This document shows, one piece after another, positions 36,567-45,717 of a stretch of 64,000 nucleotides of DNA; position 1 is the stretch's first letter; every line of letters begins with the position of its first letter. This DNA comes from Acidobacteriota bacterium (lineage in GTDB: Bacteria > Acidobacteriota > Terriglobia > Terriglobales > Acidobacteriaceae). The stretch lies in assembly GCA_013289685.1 (NCBI GenBank), contig JABCZL010000006.1:124001-188000 (forward strand). The letters are read 5' to 3'. The position numbers and the translations under genes were made by a program. The notes beneath the pieces were generated by a model. That model saw only the letters and a program-made list of their open reading frames with translations. It made no database searches and was not told where the DNA came from.

Positions 36567-36933
36567 CTTGTGATGTCGGGGAGAATGTCAACGAATGCCG
36601 CTCCCGGCCCGACGTTTCCTCGGTCAAGTCCGCACGATAGCACTGGCGATTGGCCGTGGTCAATGCGGAAGTCGAATGCGCGAATGGGTGGAAATAACGG
36701 TTATTTGATCTGTTACTTGCGGTTATTTTGTAGGGGTCCTGCACCTGTTTGATGCTGATGAAGCCGGCCCACTGGCCATGAAACTCCTCTTAGAAGCCGG
36801 CAACCGCATGTAATGATCCGTCCCTTGGGTTGGTTTGACTATTTTTGCGCTCCATTCGGCGTGCCAGGAATGCGTTCTGTAGCAAATCGAACGCGGAAGC
36901 GCCCGGTTAACCTCCAACATAACCTCGATTACC
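36567..36933. other. Intergenic region, 367 bp, between regulator and carbohydrate locus
   Basis: No ORF of note. The palindrome is listed separately. The rest is moderately AT-rich near 36690-36730, with no other clear motif. Confidence 0.5.
36692..36728. promoter_or_regulatory. AT-rich palindrome plus direct half-site, candidate operator
   Basis: AAATAAC-G-GTTATTT (36692-36706) is a perfect palindrome around one base. GGTTATTT occurs again at 36721-36728, 22 bp (two helical turns) from its first copy at 36699. It lies about 130 bp from the regulator GTG and 200 bp from the GH43/32-like gene, so it could control both. Confidence 0.45.
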
Positions 36934-38100
36934 TTGTTACACGACGGCATAGTCGAATACAACCTCGGAGTGGCCGCGACGCCAAGATTCGGAGATGTTT
37001 TCAGGAGTCTGCTGCTCGCCTGTGTGTTTTGTTTCTCCTTCTGGGCCATGAGCGGCCCTGTCGCAACGCAAACCTCAGAACTGGTGGTCACCAAGCGGTT
37101 CGAGGGTGCGGTGCTGACCATCCGGTCGGCCGGCGCGGAAGGCAACAAGTACGGGTTCGAAGGCGGCAGGGTGCTCAAGCTGAATGGTACCTACCACCTG
37201 TTTACCTCAGAAATGGTGGGAGATCCGCACTGGGTCAAGATGAAGCTGGCACATTGGACCAGCCAAGATCGGCTGCATTGGACCCGGGTTGCAACGCTGG
37301 CCGAGTCGAGCGGCGAGTTCAGCGGGAAGGATCCCCGCGCCGCGTTATGGTCTCCCCTGCCGGTGTATGACCCTGCGGACAATCGCTGGAACCTGTTCTA
37401 CGTGGCCTATCAAGCGGCTCCGGATACACCGCACGAGTGGTTAACCAACCATGAAGGAAGAATCTGGCGTGCGGTGTCGAACACCCCGGGGGTGGATGGA
37501 ATCGGCGGACCGTACTCCGATGCCGGCGTAATTCTCCAGCGGGGCCGGGACTCCGACGCATGGGAGGGCCTGCAGGGAACGGATTCCTTCTTTCCCTACC
37601 AAGTTGGCGGGCGGTGGTATGCGCTGTATGGCAGCGCTCACACCGAGAAGATTCCTATCTCTCTATGGCAGGTTGGATTGGCAAAAGCTCCCGATCTTTC
37701 CGGGCCCTGGGTGCGTTGCACGGATCAGAATCCCCTGACAGTGGAGAAGCGTTTCATCGAGAATCCCATTGTCACTAAACTCGAGGACGGGACCTACGTC
37801 GCCGTCTACGATACAGACGCGCCCAATGCGATTGGCTATACATTCTCGGGGGACGGCGTTCACTGGTCTGCGGGCCAACATTTGCCGGTCCAGGAAGGTA
37901 GAGGAGTATGGGCGACCGAGGTGCGGACCCCGCTGGGCCTGATTTCGGAGGGCAAAAATTCGTTCACCTTGTTTTACACCGCCAACGAAAAGGTTTCAGG
38001 GATGCAGCCCGATGGGAACGGGGTCAACACGACCCCGGGCTCGATGGGCTTGGTAGAAGTGCAGTTGAAGAAGAAAGAAGTGGCAAACCTTCGGCCATGA
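36934..38100 (+). CDS. Exported GH43/GH32-like five-bladed propeller glycosidase
   Basis: A 388-codon ORF with a TTG start; a better start may lie downstream, but the hydrophobic stretch VFRSLLLACVFCFSFWAM near residue 22-40 marks a signal peptide. The mature part has GGRVLKLNGTYHLFTSEM, SQDRLHWTRV, DPRAALWSPLPVYDP, WNLFYVAY, GPYSDAGVIL, and YDTDAPNAIGYTFSGDGVHW. This is typical of five-bladed beta-propeller glycosidases, with acidic residues in each blade (the nucleophile cannot be chosen safely). It is the first gene of the carbohydrate locus and ends 59 bp before the TonB-dependent receptor. An arabinanase/xylosidase-like role is an inference. Confidence 0.65.
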   Translation: MLHDGIVEYNLGVAATPRFGDVFRSLLLACVFCFSFWAMSGPVATQTSELVVTKRFEGAVLTIRSAGAEGNKYGFEGGRVLKLNGTYHLFTSEMVGDPHWVKMKLAHWTSQDRLHWTRVATLAESSGEFSGKDPRAALWSPLPVYDPADNRWNLFYVAYQAAPDTPHEWLTNHEGRIWRAVSNTPGVDGIGGPYSDAGVILQRGRDSDAWEGLQGTDSFFPYQVGGRWYALYGSAHTEKIPISLWQVGLAKAPDLSGPWVRCTDQNPLTVEKRFIENPIVTKLEDGTYVAVYDTDAPNAIGYTFSGDGVHWSAGQHLPVQEGRGVWATEVRTPLGLISEGKNSFTLFYTANEKVSGMQPDGNGVNTTPGSMGLVEVQLKKKEVANLRP

Positions 38101-38159
38101 GAAATTGCCGACCACTGAAGCGAGATTTTGTGAACTCGACATGTGATGGGGGGGGAATT

Positions 38160-41100
38160 ATGCAAACAACCAGATTCGGTTCTGTAGCATTCGATGCTCG
38201 TAGCATCGCAAGGATCGCGGTCGATTTCGACGCTATGTCGAAGAGAATTTCACAGGTTGCCTGGTTGTCACTGACGGTGGGAGCCGCCCTTCTGGTTGTG
38301 GCCGCAATGGCGGTGGCGCAGTCGACCACGGGATCCGTCTATGGCCGGATTGCCGATCAATCGGACGCCGTCGTCGTGGGTGCCCGCGTAACGGCGCTTA
38401 ATACGGCGACCGGCGTAAGCTATCCGGGCCGTTCCGACGTCTGGGGGAATTACACCGTGTTCAACCTCCTGCCCGGCATCTACAACGTGACGGTCGAACA
38501 AGATGGATTCGAGAGTGCTGCGATTAAGGATGTCCGCATCGTGATCGACCAGAAGCAACTCATCAACTTCCGGCTCAAAATTGGAGCTGTAGCTACAGTG
38601 ACGACGGTGATGGACGCACCTACCATGCTCCAAACGGAAAGCGCCGAAACCGGCGATGTCATTCAATCGCACGATATTTTGAACCTACCGCTGAACGGGC
38701 GATTCTTCTATACCCTGACCGAGTTAGCCGCGGGCGTGACGACCGGAGCTGGCAACACCAATACCTTCAACTGGTCGATGAACGGACAGCGCGAATACGC
38801 CAACTCCATTCAGATTGATGGAGTGGAGTCTACGAGCAACCGTACCCAGGACATCACGGCGACTCCGAGCGTCGATGCGGTCGAGGAGTTCAAGGTAGCC
38901 ACCTCCTCTTACTCCGCGGAATTTGGGGGTTCTGCCGGTGGCGACGTATCGATCCAGACCAAGTCGGGATCGAACCACTGGCACGGAGATGCGTATGAAT
39001 TCTTTCGGCCGAACTTCACCGCAGCCAAGGATTATGGAATCTATGGAAACTACATTCCACCTTCAATTTTGAAGCAGCACAACTATGGTGGGACACTCGG
39101 TGGACCCATCGTGAAAAACAAAACGTTCTTTTTCGCGTCCTACGAGGGAGTGCACCAGACAACCGCCGCCAATTACATCGATTCCGTGCCCCCAATCAAC
39201 CAGATCAAAGTACTGTCTGACGGCTCAGTCGACTTGTCGGGATTGATTGATCCACTGGCGGGTCAGAATGGCGTGCCTGCCGGCCAGGTGATTCCTATTT
39301 TCGATCCTCAGGTCTCATTCCAGAATTATGGTGGCCTCTCCAAGCAATTCCCCGGAAACGTTATCCCCGCCAGCGAAGTCAGCACAGCCGGCTTGAACAC
39401 TCTGCTTCATTTCTTCCCGAAGCCCAACGTTACGGGATCGGATAACGGGTGGTTCAAGAACTACCTGGTGAGCGCCCCGGATAAGACAATCTCGAAGGTC
39501 GCCGATGCCCGCCTCGACCAGAACTTCTCCGACAATGACAGGCTTTCCGTGGTCTTTCACTACAACTATGGAACCATCTACGATGCCGGTCCTTATGGGA
39601 ACAACGCCACCGTTCCCAACGCCGGCGACAATGATTTTGGCAATAACCAGGAAAGTGGGGCGCAAGAATACTCTGTCACCGAGACTCACCTGTTCTCGAC
39701 CCGCTTCTTCAATGAGGCCCGGTTTGGATACACGAATTACTACCTTAATCAGTATCCTCTGCTGCTGGGGCAGAATCTGGCTACCCAATATGGCATGGCC
39801 AATGTAAATGTCCCTGGTTTTCCTGCAACTTACAGCTATCCTTACATTCAGCTCTATTCGGGATACTTCACCGGAGGCTCCTCCTACAAGCCTTTTTACA
39901 TCCGCGACCGTAACTGGCAGTTGACCGACAGCGTGACGCTGAGCGGCGTCGGAAAGCACGAATTCAAATTTGGCGGCGACTTCCGGCGCCTGAATTCGTA
40001 CCCCAATTTTTCTTTGTTCCCCGTCGGCTACCAGTACTACGGAGCTTATTTCTCGCCGTCCACGAGTGACCCGACCTTCGGATACTTCAACCCTTTCGCA
40101 TGGTTTCCCAACGGTGGCTCGGATGTCTCGGACCTGCTGGTTGGAGTTCCGTTCGTAACATACGTGGGGCTGCAGTTGACGAACCCACATACCCAGAGCT
40201 GGGAGATGCATTTTTTTGGAGCCGACACGTACAAAGTTACTCCCCGCCTGACTTTGACCTACGGGCTGCGCTATGAATTTCAGGCACCCTACACGGAAGC
40301 GCATAACCAGGCAGCCAATTACGATCCCACCACAGACAGCATGCTGCTGGCCGGACGCGGGGGCAACTCCGCGGGCTTGATGAATTCGCGTTGGAATAAC
40401 TTTGCGCCGCGATTTGGACTCGCATTCCAGCTGACACCGAAAACCGTCCTGCGGGGAGGTTATGGGCTGTTTTATTCTCCGGAGAACGATGCACGTGAGG
40501 ACATCCTGACCAAGAACTATCCTTTTGCAGAACTGAGTTCATACGAGAATTACTACTATTTCGGCCCGTGCAGCGTCACACCGCAAACTCCCGTTTGTGA
40601 TGGCACATACAACTACCAGCTCGACCAGGGGATTCCGCGGAACACGACGGTTGCGATTCCGTCAGGTGCCAGCAAAGTCCCAACTGCTTCGATTCCACAG
40701 GGCACCCTGCTGACGAGCTACTACGTCAACCCAAAGAACAAGACGGGATACGCCGAGCAGTTCAATCTGGCGGTGCAGCGTGAGCTGGGATCAAACTTTA
40801 CCCTGGAAGCTTCTTTTGTCGGCTCGAAGAGCCGACATCTTTCGTATGAGATTGGCGATATCAATTTCAATCTCGCCACTGGGAGTGAAGGTCTCATAAC
40901 CCCAAACCTTGGAAAGATCCAGGCTTTGACGGATTTCGGTTGGGGTGAGTACGATTCACTACAGGTGAAGCTGACCAAGCGAGTCTCCAAAAACCTGAAT
41001 TTCCTGGCGAACTACACGTACTCGCACAATATCGATAACGGTCCGGCGCCCTTTAACCTTGGCCAGAACAGCGATTTTCCTCAGAATCCGTACGACCTGA

Positions 41101-41705
41101 ACGCGGAAATCGCGTCTGCCGACAACGATGTGCGCCACAATTTTGTGTTGAGCGGCCTTTATCACCTGCCGATCGGACGCGGGCAAAAGTTCCTCGCAAA
41201 TTGGGGTCGCGTGGAAGAATTTGTGTTAGGGGGATGGCAACTCAACGGCATTCTGCAGCTTCACACCGGAAATCCGGTCAACGTCGTGCGCGGTGCTGCG
41301 CTCAATACTTGTCCGGGTGTGCGGCCTGATCTGGTGGGCGATCCCAACGGAACGCCACCTCCAGCACCGAATGGATCTGGGCCGCCTGCCGCGCCCGATC
41401 GAGGCTACTACTACTTCAATGTTGCTGCCTTTTCGGTCCCCTCCACTTTGACCGGCTGTACACCGGGCACGGCATCCAGAAACCTGATCACCGGTCCGGG
41501 ATTTGCCAATACAGACGCCTCGCTGTTTAAAGAGTTTGGGATCAAGGAAGATGTTAAGTTGCAGACTAGGTTTGAGGTCTTCAACATCACTAACACGCCG
41601 CATTTCGGCAACCCGGACGGGATCATAACCGACGGCACTTTCGGCCAGCTGACCAGGGCAGGTCAAATGCGGGTTGTTCAGTTGGCCGCAAAACTCATCT
41701 TCTGA
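38160..41705 (+). CDS. Oar-like TonB-dependent receptor with N-terminal carboxypeptidase-regulatory domain
   Basis: The track ORF begins at 37908 inside the previous gene. ATG 38160 has GGGGGGG about 5 nt upstream, and a second candidate, ATG 38235, opens MSKRISQVAWLSLTVGAAL, the signal peptide. The product is about 1181 residues. After the signal comes a CarboxypepD_reg/CnaB-like domain (SVYGRIADQSDAVVVGARVTALNTATGVSY), then a plug with TPSVDAVEEFKVATSSYSAEFGG, then a large outer-membrane barrel ending in a terminal aromatic residue (LAAKLIF). This is the Acidobacteriota/Oar type, which imports oligosaccharides or other large substrates with TonB energy. There is no SusD beside it, which is usual for this group. 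Confidence 0.92.
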   Translation: MQTTRFGSVAFDARSIARIAVDFDAMSKRISQVAWLSLTVGAALLVVAAMAVAQSTTGSVYGRIADQSDAVVVGARVTALNTATGVSYPGRSDVWGNYTVFNLLPGIYNVTVEQDGFESAAIKDVRIVIDQKQLINFRLKIGAVATVTTVMDAPTMLQTESAETGDVIQSHDILNLPLNGRFFYTLTELAAGVTTGAGNTNTFNWSMNGQREYANSIQIDGVESTSNRTQDITATPSVDAVEEFKVATSSYSAEFGGSAGGDVSIQTKSGSNHWHGDAYEFFRPNFTAAKDYGIYGNYIPPSILKQHNYGGTLGGPIVKNKTFFFASYEGVHQTTAANYIDSVPPINQIKVLSDGSVDLSGLIDPLAGQNGVPAGQVIPIFDPQVSFQNYGGLSKQFPGNVIPASEVSTAGLNTLLHFFPKPNVTGSDNGWFKNYLVSAPDKTISKVADARLDQNFSDNDRLSVVFHYNYGTIYDAGPYGNNATVPNAGDNDFGNNQESGAQEYSVTETHLFSTRFFNEARFGYTNYYLNQYPLLLGQNLATQYGMANVNVPGFPATYSYPYIQLYSGYFTGGSSYKPFYIRDRNWQLTDSVTLSGVGKHEFKFGGDFRRLNSYPNFSLFPVGYQYYGAYFSPSTSDPTFGYFNPFAWFPNGGSDVSDLLVGVPFVTYVGLQLTNPHTQSWEMHFFGADTYKVTPRLTLTYGLRYEFQAPYTEAHNQAANYDPTTDSMLLAGRGGNSAGLMNSRWNNFAPRFGLAFQLTPKTVLRGGYGLFYSPENDAREDILTKNYPFAELSSYENYYYFGPCSVTPQTPVCDGTYNYQLDQGIPRNTTVAIPSGASKVPTASIPQGTLLTSYYVNPKNKTGYAEQFNLAVQRELGSNFTLEASFVGSKSRHLSYEIGDINFNLATGSEGLITPNLGKIQALTDFGWGEYDSLQVKLTKRVSKNLNFLANYTYSHNIDNGPAPFNLGQNSDFPQNPYDLNAEIASADNDVRHNFVLSGLYHLPIGRGQKFLANWGRVEEFVLGGWQLNGILQLHTGNPVNVVRGAALNTCPGVRPDLVGDPNGTPPPAPNGSGPPAAPDRGYYYFNVAAFSVPSTLTGCTPGTASRNLITGPGFANTDASLFKEFGIKEDVKLQTRFEVFNITNTPHFGNPDGIITDGTFGQLTRAGQMRVVQLAAKLIF

Positions 41706-41819
41706 AAAAAGAGATGAAGATGTAGGGGCATGCACCAGCGGAAACGTGATCGAAGAATGCGGGGCCTTTGGAGCCCGCCGCTTGCGCTCTGATCTGGAGT
41801 GCCTATACTGATCCACATC

Positions 41820-43841
41820 ATGGAATCCCGCCATCATCGAGAAATGGAGCCTCGCATCAGAGCGTGGCGCCGTCGATTGCGATACCTAGTGCGATCTGCC
41901 GCATTTCTTTGCTTGCTCGCGCACGGCCTAAGCTGCTGGGCCGACCCCGTCCTTCCCACGCTCATCAGTGACCACATGGTCCTGCAGCAGGGGCGGGAGA
42001 TTCGTCTCTGGGGCAAGGCGGATGCGGGTGAGTCGATCACTGTGAGCCTCGCCGGCCATGCCGCGACCACGACTGCCGACGCTCGTCACCGCTGGAACGT
42101 TCGTTTGCCGGCATTGGCGGCGGGTGGACCGTTCACCCTCACGGTACAGGGGAAAAAAAAGGTCGAAATAAAAGATGTGATGATCGGAGAGGTCTGGATC
42201 GCGTCCGGCCAGTCGAACATGACGTTCTCGCTCGATGGCGCCGAGGGCGCGGCCACGGAGGTTCCTAAAGCCGATTACCCGCAGATCAGACTGTTCACCG
42301 TCCCCCGGAAGATTGCGTTATCGCCGCAGGAAGACACGCTTCCGGCCCACTGGAAGATATGCACTCCCGATAGCGCGAAGGGCTTTTCTGCCGTCGCGTA
42401 TTTCTTTGCGCGCGAGATCCACCGCAAGCTGAATGTTCCCGTCGGCGTGGTAGAGAGTGCGTGGCCTGGAACTGCGATTGAAGATTGGATCGCTCCAGAA
42501 GCGTTTCAATCCGAAGCAACATTGAAGCCAGTTCTCGAAGGATGGCAACGCGCGACGCCCGCTGAAAAACAATTCGCCGAGAGTTCCCTCCCGTTCGGAC
42601 TGGAATTCGATGATTTCGAGTTGCTTCCTGCAACGCCCGGTTCGCCGACCAAACTGCTCGCGAACTTTGACGACGGAACCGCCCGCCTTTCCACGGGCGG
42701 ATCATTTTCATACAACTGGGAGGACGCGCCGGATGCGCCTTTCGAGCTCGTTTCGCCAGGCCGTGGAAGCGTGTTCGCAGCCCGCGTCGCCGGGCGACTC
42801 GATGGTACTCAGGATTCGACTCTGTCGGCCCGCTACAAACTGGATGGCTCCGCACTCGACCTCACTACTTATGCCGGCATTCGGTTTTGGGTGCGAGGCA
42901 ATGGTTCTTTTCGTTTTCGATCGAAGCAACCCACCGTCACCGACTGGGATGACTACGCCACGCCGGTGATGAAAGCATCAGCCGACTGGCACCCGGTGAC
43001 GGTGTGGTTCCGCGATCTCCGCCAGGACGGCTGGGGAGTTACCCTGCCCTATACGCAGGACGCGCTTTCGGGGTTCACGATCGAAAGCCTGACGACTTTA
43101 GAATATCCGCCAATCCCCGTCTCCGGTCTTTACGAAGGGATGATCACGCCTCTGCTGCCGTCAGCATTTCGCGGTGCGCTCTGGTACCAGGGAGAGAGCA
43201 ACGCACTCAAGGCTCACCAGTATCGGAAGCTGCTGCCCGCGCTGATCGGCAGCTGGCGCGACGGCTTGCACGACAAAGATCTGGAATTCTTGATTGTGCA
43301 GCTGCCGAATCACGGCGCACCGCCCGACCAGCCAGGCGAATCTGCGTGGGCCGAACTGCGCGAGGCGCAGCTCATGACGGTGCAGCACGTTCCGCAGACC
43401 GGCCTGGCCGTCACCATCGATGTCGGAGACCCGAAGGATCTTCATCCCCACCGCAAGCTGGAAGTTGGCCAGCGGCTCGCGCTGTGGTCGGAGGGTACGA
43501 CTTACAAGCAGCCGCTGGAATATTCGGGACCTTTATATGAGTCCATGCGGATCGATGGCAGTGAGATCCGACTGCGCTTTACTCGCGTCGGTTCAGGTCT
43601 GGAAGCGCGCAGCGGCACGGAGTTACATGGTTTTGCCATCGCCGGTGCGGATCGAAAGTTCCACTGGGCCGAGGCCCGCATTGACGGCGACACGGTCGTA
43701 GTTTCCAGTCGAGATGTGCCCAGTCCCGTAGCTGTGCGCTATGCGTGGGCGGACAGCCCGGTGTGCGATTTGTTTAATAAGGACGGCTTGCCAGCCTCGC
43801 CATTCCGGACTGACGATTGGGCCGGCATCACCGGGCAGTAG
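41820..43841 (+). CDS. Sialate O-acetylesterase-type SGNH esterase
   Basis: About 673 residues if ATG 41820 is the start; ATG 41844 is an alternative just before the signal peptide (RRRLRYLVRSAAFLCLLAHG), and the track's GTG 41799 is less likely. Family evidence: N-terminal LPTLISDHMVLQQGREIRLWG, the nucleophile block IASGQSNM, oxyanion/second block LWYQGESNA, and the Asp-His block VGDPKDLHPHRKLEVGQRLA. A carbohydrate-binding-like insert (residues about 250-400) interrupts the esterase domain, as is common in this family. It should remove acetyl groups from sugars in the periplasm. It sits in series with the receptor and two glycosidase-like genes. Confidence 0.88.
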   Translation: MESRHHREMEPRIRAWRRRLRYLVRSAAFLCLLAHGLSCWADPVLPTLISDHMVLQQGREIRLWGKADAGESITVSLAGHAATTTADARHRWNVRLPALAAGGPFTLTVQGKKKVEIKDVMIGEVWIASGQSNMTFSLDGAEGAATEVPKADYPQIRLFTVPRKIALSPQEDTLPAHWKICTPDSAKGFSAVAYFFAREIHRKLNVPVGVVESAWPGTAIEDWIAPEAFQSEATLKPVLEGWQRATPAEKQFAESSLPFGLEFDDFELLPATPGSPTKLLANFDDGTARLSTGGSFSYNWEDAPDAPFELVSPGRGSVFAARVAGRLDGTQDSTLSARYKLDGSALDLTTYAGIRFWVRGNGSFRFRSKQPTVTDWDDYATPVMKASADWHPVTVWFRDLRQDGWGVTLPYTQDALSGFTIESLTTLEYPPIPVSGLYEGMITPLLPSAFRGALWYQGESNALKAHQYRKLLPALIGSWRDGLHDKDLEFLIVQLPNHGAPPDQPGESAWAELREAQLMTVQHVPQTGLAVTIDVGDPKDLHPHRKLEVGQRLALWSEGTTYKQPLEYSGPLYESMRIDGSEIRLRFTRVGSGLEARSGTELHGFAIAGADRKFHWAEARIDGDTVVVSSRDVPSPVAVRYAWADSPVCDLFNKDGLPASPFRTDDWAGITGQ

Positions 43842-43874
43842 TGAATCAAGTTCTGTTTTTTCGCAAACCTGAAT

Positions 43875-45701
43875 ATGAAGCATTTCCCGATCGTTTCTAA
43901 ACACACGCTGATCTGGCGTGCCGCATTGCTTCTGCTGTTGGCCACCGCCTTTGTGCTTGCCACGTCGTCTGGAAGCGGAGCGCAGGAGTGGAACCCGCAG
44001 CGCCTGAGCGCGCCGCTGCTGCGCGATCCGATCTGGGTGTACAACAACTGGTCGGCTTACGACGAATTATCGGACCGCATTCCCCTGACCGAAGAGCTGG
44101 CCATGCGGGAACTGGCGCAGATCGTCCGCCTGCAGCAATTCGGAGTGCGTTTCGACTATTACATGATGGACGCGTTCTGGTTCGCTCCCGACGGCGCCTA
44201 CCGCCAGTGGCGAAAGCCGAACTGGCCCGACGGTCCTGACCGCTGGATCGCGGAGTGCCGGCAAAATGGAATTCTGCCCGGACTATGGTTCAGCACCAAC
44301 ACGCTGGTGAAGATTAACACCGCGCCGCAATGGCAGAATTCTCTCAACAAGAACAAGGGATCGATGTCGTTTTACGAGGGCGGGTTTCTGCCCGATTTCA
44401 TGACGGTTCTGCAGTACTGGTATGATCGCGGCATCCGCATGTTCAAATTTGACTTCGTCGATTTTGGAGCGGCGACCCCAGACTCTGAAAAGACGCAAAC
44501 GCCACAAGAAATCAACCTCCGCAATCAAAACGCATTCCGCGAGGCGCTGCAGAAATTCCGCCAGAAAAATCCTGACGTCGTGCTCGAGGGCTTCAACGGT
44601 TTCGGCGGTGATGTCGAGTCCACCGACTTGCCTCTGCCCTTTCAGCATCCGGTCGATCTGCGCTGGCTGGAGGTGTTCGACGCCTTGTATTCCGGCGACC
44701 CGCGCCCTTCGGATGTTCCCGAGATGAATTTCTGGCGATCTGTGGACATTTACAGCGACCACATGGTGCGGCAGTACGAACGAAGCTTTCTCCCGCTGGA
44801 GCGAATCGACTCCACCGGCTTCATGATTGGCAACACCGGAACCATCTACTACCGAAAGACGAATGCGTTGCAGGGGATGTTGCTCCTGATGGTGGCTCGG
44901 GGCGGCTGGATAAATACCATTCACGGGAATCTTGAGTTCCTCGATGACCAGCAAGCGCGGTGGTTCGCCAAAGTGCAGTCGATGTACGTGCCTCTGCAGG
45001 CCATGGGGAGAACCAAGACGTTTGGTGGAATGCCGGGAGAAGTTAAGCCCTATGGTTTTGGTTCGTTCGATGCGCTAGGAGCGGTGTTTACGGTCGTGAA
45101 TCCGGGACAGACCGTGGAAGAGATCGAGATGCCATTGCTATCGCGAGTGCAGCCCCCGATTGCCGGCGGACGTATTCTTTTTCGTGATGCAGGATTCAAC
45201 CCTATTTTGACTGGGGACAAGATTAAACTGGGCCCTGGGCAGATGGCTGCGGTTGGATTCGGTCATTACGCGGAGGCAAAGTACGATTTGGGGATTCAAG
45301 AGGACGTACGAATTCCAATCATGATCCGCCCCGCGGCAGCACAGTTTCAGGTTGATGGCAGCAATGCCGTCACGGCGACGACCGCGCCTCCAGAGTCGGG
45401 CGATCTCAGAATTATTCTGCAGCAGCGAGGAAAAGATGGCCGTCTGATGCGGAGTTGGCCGGGCGGTCCGCCCGACGGTATCCCGATGGGCAAAGTTCTT
45501 GCGTTGCAGGCCACTCAGGGAGGGAAAAGTATCCCGATCGAGATCAACTACGACAAGCTGATCTGGAGCGGGCTCTCCTGGGCGGTGGGTGAGATTCGTC
45601 ATGATGCGATGCATGCCGGGGAGTCGATCACAATTCGCTGCTCATCGACCGAGAAAAATCCTGTCAACCTGGATTGCCGACTCTTCGCGGTGCAATATTA
45701 G
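43875..45701 (+). CDS. Exported clan-D (GH36/melibiase-like) glycoside hydrolase
   Basis: A 608-residue exported protein with a signal peptide (to about A36). The TIM-barrel has VYNNWSAYDE and FDYYMMDAFWF, the segment MFKFDFVDFGA (candidate nucleophile D193) and a downstream EGFNGFGG. This order is that of the alpha-galactosidase-like clan (GH27/31/36/97). C-terminal domains after residue 430 are beta-rich. Activity on alpha-galactosides is the first guess. It follows the esterase by 33 bp and precedes the beta-helix gene by 16 bp, so co-transcription is likely. Confidence 0.75.
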   Translation: MKHFPIVSKHTLIWRAALLLLLATAFVLATSSGSGAQEWNPQRLSAPLLRDPIWVYNNWSAYDELSDRIPLTEELAMRELAQIVRLQQFGVRFDYYMMDAFWFAPDGAYRQWRKPNWPDGPDRWIAECRQNGILPGLWFSTNTLVKINTAPQWQNSLNKNKGSMSFYEGGFLPDFMTVLQYWYDRGIRMFKFDFVDFGAATPDSEKTQTPQEINLRNQNAFREALQKFRQKNPDVVLEGFNGFGGDVESTDLPLPFQHPVDLRWLEVFDALYSGDPRPSDVPEMNFWRSVDIYSDHMVRQYERSFLPLERIDSTGFMIGNTGTIYYRKTNALQGMLLLMVARGGWINTIHGNLEFLDDQQARWFAKVQSMYVPLQAMGRTKTFGGMPGEVKPYGFGSFDALGAVFTVVNPGQTVEEIEMPLLSRVQPPIAGGRILFRDAGFNPILTGDKIKLGPGQMAAVGFGHYAEAKYDLGIQEDVRIPIMIRPAAAQFQVDGSNAVTATTAPPESGDLRIILQQRGKDGRLMRSWPGGPPDGIPMGKVLALQATQGGKSIPIEINYDKLIWSGLSWAVGEIRHDAMHAGESITIRCSSTEKNPVNLDCRLFAVQY

Positions 45702-45717
45702 GCTCGCGGTCTCGCAC

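Noticed and set aside
37908-38159. 5' part of the 1265-residue receptor ORF
   Set aside because: It overlaps the end of the GH43/32-like gene in another frame and has no domain; the signal peptide starts after 38160.
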